DNA of 64,000 bases from Lolium rigidum (taxonomy: Eukaryota; Streptophyta; Magnoliopsida; Poales; Poaceae): NCBI RefSeq assembly GCF_022539505.1, contig NC_061510.1, forward strand, positions 39,147,047 through 39,211,046. The letters are read 5' to 3'. Numbering within the stretch: position 1 is the stretch's first letter; the number at the start of each line of letters is the position of its first letter. Shown here one piece after another: positions 58,291 through 64,000 of the stretch. A program made the translations under genes and the position numbers. The notes under the pieces are model-generated. The model did no database searches and had not been told where the DNA came from. It worked only from the letters and a program-made list of their open reading frames with translations.

Positions 58291-58434
58291 GGGAGAGAAG
58301 CACGGCGGCGAGCGGCAGAGCGGTTGGGCGTGGGAGAGAAGCACGGCGGCGAGCACGGCGGCGAGCAGGGCGGCAGAGCAGTTGGGGAAGAATAAGATGC
58401 TAGGGTTGGGGGAGAAGAAGGGCGAACCGTTCGT

Positions 58435-58703
58435 ATATGGCTAAGTCAGGGAATTCTGTGGCGCACCAAAGCAAACATGCGCCACAGAATCTTGAAATTC
58501 TGTGGCGCATGTTGGCTTTGGTGCGCCACAGAATTCCCTGACTTAGCCATATAGTACGTATACCCCTGTGTGGCCAATTGGGGAATATGCCTAAGTGTCA
58601 AATTTCTGTGGCGCATGGGGCGTTTGGTGCGCCACAGAATCTCAAATTTCTGTGGCGCATGGGGCGTTTGGTGCGCCACAGAAATTCGATACTTAGGCAT
58701 ATT
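58435..58703. repeat. Two consecutive near-perfect palindromes with GTGGCGCA motifs
   Basis: 58435-58552 folds with 56-base arms (one mismatch) around a short centre. 58584-58703 folds with arms beginning AATATGCCTAAG and ending CTTAGGCATATT. Each holds two GTGGCGCA/TGCGCCAC pairs like those at 51108-51400. Confidence 0.88.
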
Positions 58704-58980
58704 TCTAAATCCCTGCATCATATGCCCAAGTGTTTCATTAATTTTTAAAATTATTTCATTTAATACATTCCTAGTGTTTTATTCAAGAAATAAATGTTAT
58801 GCAAGTTAATTAATATAGATAATTCAAAAAAAATCACTACACATCCACACACACATGCATGTATGGATGCTTGTGTGTCATATATACACACACATATAGA
58901 CACATGTGATTTTTGCCAAAGTACATAGTACACAAAAAAAGCCACAATTGAACTTCTCGGTTCCGATCGGTGGCTAGCTA
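58704..58980. other. Junction or 3' UTR region between CACTA segments
   Basis: AT-rich with CA-rich ACACACATGC microsatellite-like phrases (58835-58910). Probably the 3' UTR of the TNP2 gene that ends at 58981. Confidence 0.45.
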
Positions 58981-59704
58981 GCGTTTCTTGACAATGTTCT
59001 TGCCCTTCTTCATCGCGGTTGTTGAATACTTTAGCCCGGCCACCTTGAGATTTCTTCTCGTGTACGGGCAACCTTTAGCCGGTAGGGTGGTCTTCCTTCT
59101 TACTTTTGAATAAGTAGTAGGCTTGTCGAAGTACTTGTCAAATTCCTCTTCGATCTTCGGATCGCCGTTCTTGTCGATGTCTTGCTTGTCGGCTTCTCCT
59201 TCCATTCCGATGATGCTCCTCTTGCCCCTCCTCACGACCACACGGCTGGGCTTTGACGGGTCGGTAATGAAGAAGCATTGCTCAACTTGGCTAGCGAGCA
59301 CCCACGGCTCATTTTTCGCGGAGGGGTCTTCGATTTGGCATCGGGTATAACCATGGTGGTGAAATATAGTCCATCTTTTTCGACGCTCTTGGCCCATCTC
59401 ACACGGAACATCGGTATCGTCACTCCAACGTAGTCGAGTTCCCAAATCTCCTCGATCCTTCCGTAGAATCTTTCCTTGACATCGAGTCTTGTCATCGGTG
59501 TAGGATAGCATAGTTACTCCTGAGTTTTGATATTCGCTATTCTTGTCCTTTTCCTCGGTGTAGAATCTATAGCCGTTGATGTCGTACGACTGATAGGTCC
59601 TTACGTTGTGCCCGGGTCCCTGTGACAGGGAGAATATGAGTTTCTGCTCTTCAGTAGAAGGCATCGGTGCGGGACTTTCCAGTAGCCTTTTCTTGAACCA
59701 CCCC
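58981..59704 (-). pseudogene. CACTA TNP2 transposase, C-terminal part (DUF4216-like)
   Basis: TNP2 is the catalytic transposase of CACTA elements. Minus-strand pieces from 59704: GWFKKRLLESPAPMPSTEEQ, LSQGPGHNVRTYQSYDINGY, RFYTEEKDKNSEYQNSGVTM, then after a one-base break at 59483-59486 (CGAG for CAG) RFYGRIEEIWELDYVGVTIP and MFRVRWAKSVEKDGLYFTTM, and after another break PWVLASQVEQCFFITDPSKP. A lysine-rich C-terminus ends KKGKNIVKKR at the stop 58981. The order matches the conserved C-terminal domain of plant TNP2. The catalytic N-terminal part is missing because another CACTA element is inserted at 59705. Confidence 0.85.
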
Positions 59705-59705
59705 G

Positions 59706-60365
59706 CACTACTAGGAAATTGCCTACTGCTGGCGAACCAAAATTGGCTATCGCCGGCGCACCAGAGCCCGCCAGCTATTACAGGCCGGTGATACCAGTTT
59801 ACTGCCGGCGCACATGTTAGTTCGCCGGGGATACAATGCATACTGCAGGCGAATCCAGATAGGTGCGCCGACGCTGTGTTTTTTTGGAAATAAAAAAAAA
59901 GCAGGCCGAACGCCCCGCATCGCTGAGCACGGCGGCAGGTCGTCCACGTGATTGTACAGAGCAGACACAACTGGCAAGTAAATTTACAGAGAACACCTTG
60001 GAAAGAAAAGGAAAAAGCAATCAGGTGTACACCGTCGCCGGGAGCTCTGTGTCGCCTCCCTTGCCGCACCGTTGCTCGCTGAGTCGCTGCCCTCGCCACC
60101 GTGGCCGTCCTAGACGACGAGAAGAGCCCCTGGCATGGGGTGTCCGCACTAGCAGGAAGGGGACAAACTCGACGTGCACGACGCCCGTGCAGCTGAGGCG
60201 GGGCACGAGCTCAGACTCGTCGACGGTGAAGACGAAGCGACCTCCGGCGCCGTCGATCATCTTCTCGCGGAGGAGCGAGCTGGCGCGGCCCTTGACGAGG
60301 TTGAGGTCGGGGTCGACCTCGTCGGCGCCGTCGATGTAGAGGTAGACCTCCGCGGTGACCGCTGT
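59706..60365. mobile_element. CACTA transposon end (CACTACTAGG..) inserted in TNP2, carrying a host gene fragment
   Basis: CACTACTAGGAAATTGCC starts at 59706, inside the TNP2 coding sequence. Subterminal motifs GGCGAACC, GCCGGCGCACC and GGTGCGCCG occur in both orientations to 59870. From about 60000 the sequence becomes gene-like and includes a ribose-5-phosphate isomerase fragment (60155-60362). The other end is not present. The sequence switches to LTR-retrotransposon DNA at about 60366. Confidence 0.75.
60155..60362 (-). pseudogene. Ribose-5-phosphate isomerase (RpiA-type) fragment captured by CACTA
   Basis: The enzyme interconverts ribose-5-phosphate and ribulose-5-phosphate in the pentose phosphate and Calvin cycles. 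The minus strand reads EVYLYIDGADEVDPDLNLVK, GRASSLLREKMIDGAGGRFV and FTVDESELVPRLSCTGVVHV EFVPF, matching the conserved DGADEVD and K-G-R-G-G-A-L-L-R-E-K region of plant RpiA with a few changes (GRASS for GRGGA). Similarity ends abruptly on both sides, so only about 68 of roughly 240 residues are present. It lies about 450 bases inside a CACTA end, so I infer transduplication. It is not a working enzyme. Confidence 0.82.
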
Positions 60366-61137
60366 CTAAGTTGAGAATAATCAAAAGCGAGAAATCCAAA
60401 ATGCGAGCTTTCTCCTTAGACCTTTGTACATGCGGCATGGAGGTACCCCATTGTGACACTTGGTTAAACCATGTGCATTGCGATAATCCCGGTAGTCCAA
60501 GCTAATTAGGACAAGGTGCGGGCACTATTAGTATACTATGCATGAGGCTTGCAACTTGTAGGATATAATTTACATAACTCATATGCTTTATTACTACCGT
60601 TGACAAAATTGTTTCATGTTTTCAAAATAAAAGCTCTAGCACAAATATAGCAATCGATGCTTTCCTCTTTGAAGGACCATTCTTTTTTACTTTTATGTTG
60701 AGTCAGTTCACCTATTTCTCTCCACCTCAAGAAGCAAACACTTGTGTGAACTGTGCATTGATTCTTACATACTTGCATATTGCACTTGTTATATTACTCT
60801 ATGTTGACAATTATCCATGAGATATACATGTTACAAGTTGAAAGCAATCGCTGAAACTTAATCTTCCTTTGTGTTGCTTCAATATCTTTACTTTAAATTA
60901 TTGCTTTATGAGTTAACTCTTATGCAAGACTTATTGATGCTTGTCTTTAAGTACTATTCATGAAAAGTCTTTGCTTTATGATTCAGTTGTTTACTCATGT
61001 CATTACCATTGTTTTGATCGCTGCATTCATTACATATGTTTACAATATGATCAAGTTTATGATGGCATGTCACTCCAGAAATTATCTTTGTTATCGTTTT
61101 ACCCGCTCGGGACGAGCAGAACTAAGCTTGGGGATGC

Positions 61138-62857
61138 TGATACGTCTCCGACGTATCGATAATTTCTTATGTTCCATGCCACATTATTGATGATATCTAC
61201 ATGTTTTATGCACACTTTATGTCATATTCGTGCATTTTACTGGAACTAACCTATTAACAAGATGCCGAAGTGCCAGCTCTCGTTTTCTCGCTGTTTTTGG
61301 TTTCGGAAATCCTAGTAACGAAATATTCTCGGAATCGGACGAAATCAAGACCCGAGTTCCTATTTTCACCGGAAGCATCCAGAACACCCGAGAGCCGCGG
61401 AGGGGGCCCCGTGGGCCCCGGATGATAGGGTGGCGCGGCTCGGGCCCCGGCCGCGCCGGCCCTATGGTGCCGCCGCCTCTTCGACCCTCCGACGCTGCCC
61501 TTCCGCCTATTTAAAGCCTCCGTCGCGAAAACCCTATTACGAAGGACGAAACCCACGAAAACCTTCCCGTAGCCGCCGCCATCGCGAAGCCAAGATCCGG
61601 GGGACAGGAGTCTCCGTTCCGGCACCTGCCGGAGCGGGGAAGTGCCCCCGGAAGGCTTCTCCATCGACACAGCTGCCATCTCCACCGCCATCTTCATCAC
61701 CGCTGCTGCTCCCATGAGGAGGGAGTAGTTCTCCATCGAGGCTCGGGGCTGTACCGGTAGCTATGTGGTTCATCTCTCTCCTATGTACTTCAATACAATA
61801 ATCTCATGAGCTGCCTTACATGATTGAGATTCATATGATGATGCTTGTAATCTAGATGTCATTGTGCTAGTCAAGTGAGTTTTACTTATGTGATCTCCGG
61901 AGACTCCTTGTCCCACGTGTGTAAAGGTGACGAGTGTGTGCACCGTGTGGGTCTCTTAGGCTATATTTCACGAATACTTACTCACCGTTATGAATGGCGT
62001 AGTGAAGTGCTTATTTATATCTCTTTATGATTGCAATGTGTTTTGTATCACAATTTATCTATGTGCTACTCTAGCAATGTTATTAAAGTAGTTTTATTCC
62101 TCCTACACGGTGTAATGGTGACAGTGTGTGCATCCGTGTTAGTACTTGGCGTATGCTATGATCATGATCTCTTGTAGATTGTGAAGTTAACTATTGCTAT
62201 GATAGTATTGATATGATCTATTCCACCTACATAGTGTGAAGGTGACAGTGTGCATGCTGTGTTAGTACTTGGTTTAATTAGTCGTGTTGATCTTTCTTGC
62301 ACTCTAAGGTTATTTAAATATGAACATTGAATTGTGGAGCTTGTTAACTCCGGCATTGAGGGTTCGTGTAATCCTACGCAATGTGTTCATCATCCAACAA
62401 GAGTGTAGAGTATGCATTTATCTATTCTGTTATGTGATCAATGTTGAGAGTGTCCACTAGTGAAAGTGTAATCCCTAGGCCTTGTTCCTAAATATCGCTA
62501 TCGCCGCTTGTTTACTCGTTTTATTGTGTTACTACTGCTGCAATACTACCACCATCAACTACACGCCAACGAAGCTATTTTCTCGGCACCGTTGCTACTG
62601 CTCATACTTATTCATACCACCTCGTATTTCACTATCTCTTCGCCGAACTAGTGCACCTATTAGGTGTGTTGGGGACACAAGAGACTTCTTGCTTTGTGGT
62701 TGCAGTGGTTGCATGAGAGGGATATCTTTGACCTCTTCCTCCCTGAGATCGATAAACCTTGGGTGATCCACTTAAGGGAAACTTGCTGCTGTTCTACAAA
62801 CCTCTGCTCTTGGAGGCCCAACACTGTCTACAAGAATAGAAGCTCCCGTAGACATCA
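61138..62857 (+). repeat. 3' LTR of the gypsy element
   Basis: 1720 bp from TGATACGTCTCCGACG to ..GTAGACATCA, with TGAT/ATCA ends and a preceding polypurine tract. It holds a GC-rich palindrome (61424-61467), a TATTTAAA box (61508-61515) and three spaced copies of a phrase around GTGTTAGTACTTGG / CACCGTGTGGGTCT (61920, 62120, 62240). Confidence 0.82.
61424..61515 (+). promoter_or_regulatory. LTR promoter: GC palindrome plus TATA box
   Basis: Arms ATAGGGTGGCGCGG and CCGCGCCGGCCCTAT (61424-61467), then TATTTAAA at 61508-61515. The same arrangement as the internal promoter at 4365-4492. Confidence 0.6.
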
Positions 62858-62942
62858 GCGATTTGCACAAAAATAACCTAAAAGTGAAAGAAAAGCACAG
62901 ACTGACCCTCCGGCGAAACTATTTCACCCATCTAACCCTTTT

Positions 62943-63377
62943 GTGTGGCGCCCTTCCCATCGGCGCCACACATGCCAGTGTGGTGCCCTCCTGCCGGCGG
63001 CACACACCCAGCCGACGTGGCGCCCTCGACGCTGAGCTGGTGCGCCCATCCGACGTGGCAGCATGTGTGGCGCCCCTCCCATCGGCGCCACACATGCCCT
63101 TACAATTGCCCAAAACATACTGTGAGACAATTCGTCTGGGACTTAGCCGTTTTGGCGAGGCTCTATGCGCGGCGCCGATGCCACGGGCGCCACAGTAGCA
63201 TGTGTGGCGCCGATGCCACGGGCGCCACACAAAGAGCCTCGCCAAAACGGCTAAGGACTTATCGTCCGGAGCCCCTGGATGTTTTCGACCCAATAGTTGA
63301 TATAGGTTGGCATGTGTGGCGCCGATGCCGCGGGCGCCACACAGTGCAGTGTGGCGCCCTTCACAGTGGCGCCACAC
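62943..63377. repeat. Seven short hairpins GTGTGGCGCC..GGCGCCACAC
   Basis: Pairs at about 62943-62970, 62978-63007, 63064-63094, 63168-63196, 63201-63229, 63314-63342 and 63349-63377, each with a 9-10 base loop. The fourth and fifth are enclosed by a longer inverted repeat (TTAGCCGTTTTGGCGAGGCT and its complement, 63142-63258). Confidence 0.88.
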
Positions 63378-63634
63378 ATTGACTTGTGTTAAAAACCTGA
63401 AAAATCCTACCAAACTCCAACAGTTTTGAGTACAACAATGGACACAACAAGTAGCAATTTCAGAACATACACATATAACACTTCATAGCTCACATCGTAG
63501 CAAGTAGATTCAAACAACAAGTAGCATTACAAAGATGGTTCGAAATGACATAGGGTTCACAACTCGATACTTATGAAGATATAGTTCACAACAACACGGA
63601 GCACATCCTACTCGTCGTCCTCGACGTGTCGTCC

Positions 63635-63871
63635 TCACGGGCTGCTTCCGGACGGCCATCCTCTTCGTCCGCTGCCGTGGCTCTTGTTGCTCGCTGCTCC
63701 TCGCTGCTCCTCCTGCTCATCCTCCTCTGAAGATAAGGGCTCGTCGTTCCTCATCCTCCTCAAACCTGATCTCCGCGGCGGCGCCTCATCCTCCTCAGTG
63801 ACAACCTTCTTTCCTCGGTTGACATAATCTTCCGGAGTGTACCGGTTTGGAGCATTGCCCCTTGGCTTCAA
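63635..63871 (-). CDS. Unassigned C-terminal ORF fragment in the transposon at the window edge
   Basis: About 78 residues, basic then acidic: GKKVVTEEDEAPPRRSGLRR, NDEPLSSEEDEQEEQRG, and a Ser/Gly-rich end. No domain is visible in this part. Its position beside the hairpin array suggests a transposon gene reading leftward from outside the window. The first Met need not be the true start. Confidence 0.4.
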   Translation of the reverse strand: MKPRGNAPNRYTPEDYVNRGKKVVTEEDEAPPRRSGLRRMRNDEPLSSEEDEQEEQRGAASNKSHGSGRRGWPSGSSP

Positions 63872-64000
63872 CTAGTAAGCAGACCGTGGGGCTTGCTTGG
63901 AGGTATGCTTTGGAGGTATGCTTTGACTCAGAATTTCCTCGTCGTCAGGAATCTTCACAAACAAGAACAAATGAGATTACAAAAGTTGAAATTAGTAAGA

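Larger units (their letters stand above)
55960..58434. other. Non-coding 5' part of the CACTA element
   Basis: Contains a CAG/CAA-rich tract (56200-56290), a 46-bp tandem repeat (57310-57430), a duplicated phrase at 57105-57140, and a GC-rich stretch with an 18-bp tandem repeat (58130-58191) that may be a 5' UTR. No coding domain is seen. Confidence 0.5.
51086..58703 (-). mobile_element. CACTA transposon carrying TNPA-like gene, C48-like domain and a small third ORF
   Basis: The left end is CACTAGTGGAAAAAGCC at 51086, followed by hairpin-forming GTGGCGCAC subterminal repeats (51111-51400). Genes read on the minus strand from about 55954 down to 51656. Non-coding, partly repetitive DNA (55960-58430) and a second cluster of the same GTGGCGCA/TGCGCCAC repeats (58435-58703) mark the other side. 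The right-hand CACTA terminus is absent there, so the element is truncated or joined to the TNP2-bearing element that starts just beyond. No TNP2 transposase lies within these bounds. Confidence 0.7.
60366..62857 (+). mobile_element. 3' part of a TGATACGTCT-type Ty3/gypsy LTR retrotransposon
   Basis: The + strand order is 3' internal non-coding region (60366-61120), polypurine tract ACTAAGCTTGGGGATGC (61121-61137) and LTR (61138-62857). Gag, pol and the 5' LTR are absent, so the element is truncated at about 60366 against the CACTA fragment. The same LTR family starts at 48438. Confidence 0.82.
62858..64000. mobile_element. DNA transposon end with GTGTGGCGCC hairpins (MULE- or CACTA-like)
   Basis: Starting near 62860, seven short inverted repeats of GTGTGGCGCC and GGCGCCACAC lie between 62943 and 63377. 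On the minus strand at 63871-63635 the frame PRGNAPNRYTPEDYVNRGKK continues into EEDEAPPRRSGLRRMRNDEP. It looks like the C-terminal tail of a transposon-associated protein, possibly of the plant mobile domain group. The rest lies outside the window, so the class is uncertain. Confidence 0.5.

Noticed and set aside
58045..58444. Long Arg/Gly- or Pro-rich open frames on both strands
   Set aside because: Products of the 18-bp and 16-bp GC-rich tandem repeats. No codon bias or domain.
62943..63377. Second CRISPR-like or tRNA-like hairpin cluster
   Set aside because: Stems are the same GTGTGGCGCC arms each time and lack tRNA arms or A/B boxes.

Overview
The window is nuclear DNA of a grass, almost certainly a Pooideae (wheat, barley, oat or ryegrass relatives). 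The evidence is the gene structure (GC-rich genes with short GT-AG introns), the repeats (Athila-type and TGATACGTCT-type Ty3/gypsy LTRs, CACTA transposons with GGCGCA-type subterminal repeats, Stowaway and Tourist MITEs, grass L1-type LINEs) and intergenic sequence made almost wholly of nested transposons. The species cannot be fixed from sequence alone. One 100-N assembly gap lies at 48481-48580.

Only four genes look intact and functional, all on the + strand. Three encode alpha-expansins (17487-18358, 25079-26071, 39670-40610), secreted cell-wall loosening proteins. They form a dispersed local family of similar sequence but different intron number. The fourth is an organelle-targeted mTERF-family gene (20602-21756), between the first and second expansin. 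TATA boxes are visible for all three expansins, and site-II-like motifs precede the mTERF gene.

Layout. 1-14100: an old LTR element on the minus strand, split by a young Athila-like Ty3/gypsy element (488-10962) with a perfect 5-bp target duplication. 14100-28900: low-copy spacer with MITEs, the first two expansins, the mTERF gene, a 5'-truncated LINE with a 14-bp target duplication, and a decayed LINE. 28967-34909: a probable Helitron carrying fragments of a G-type lectin receptor kinase, 2-oxoglutarate dehydrogenase E1 and a BAHD acyltransferase, itself hit by a LINE. 34910-39500: MITEs and LINE remnants. 39670-43140: the third expansin, with a CACTA element starting 14 bp after its stop codon. 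43140-51085: AT-rich sequence with a MITE, a FAR1/MULE-type transposase relic and the gap. 51086-60365: at least three CACTA elements or parts of them. These carry a Transposase_24/C48-protease-like gene, a small RNase H1 N-terminal-domain ORF, a TNP2 3' end and a captured ribose-5-phosphate isomerase fragment. 60366-62857: the 3' end of another gypsy element. 62858-64000: a hairpin-rich DNA transposon end.

The main cross-cutting observation concerns the sequence itself. Nearly every frameshift in the young Athila element, and many differences between its two LTRs, fall at CAG/CTG (CHG) trinucleotides. Many of them turn the site into one that contains CG. Expansin and mTERF exons show no such frameshifts. 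This looks like a read-calling artefact at CHG-methylated cytosines, and it means apparent pseudogenization of TE genes here is overstated.
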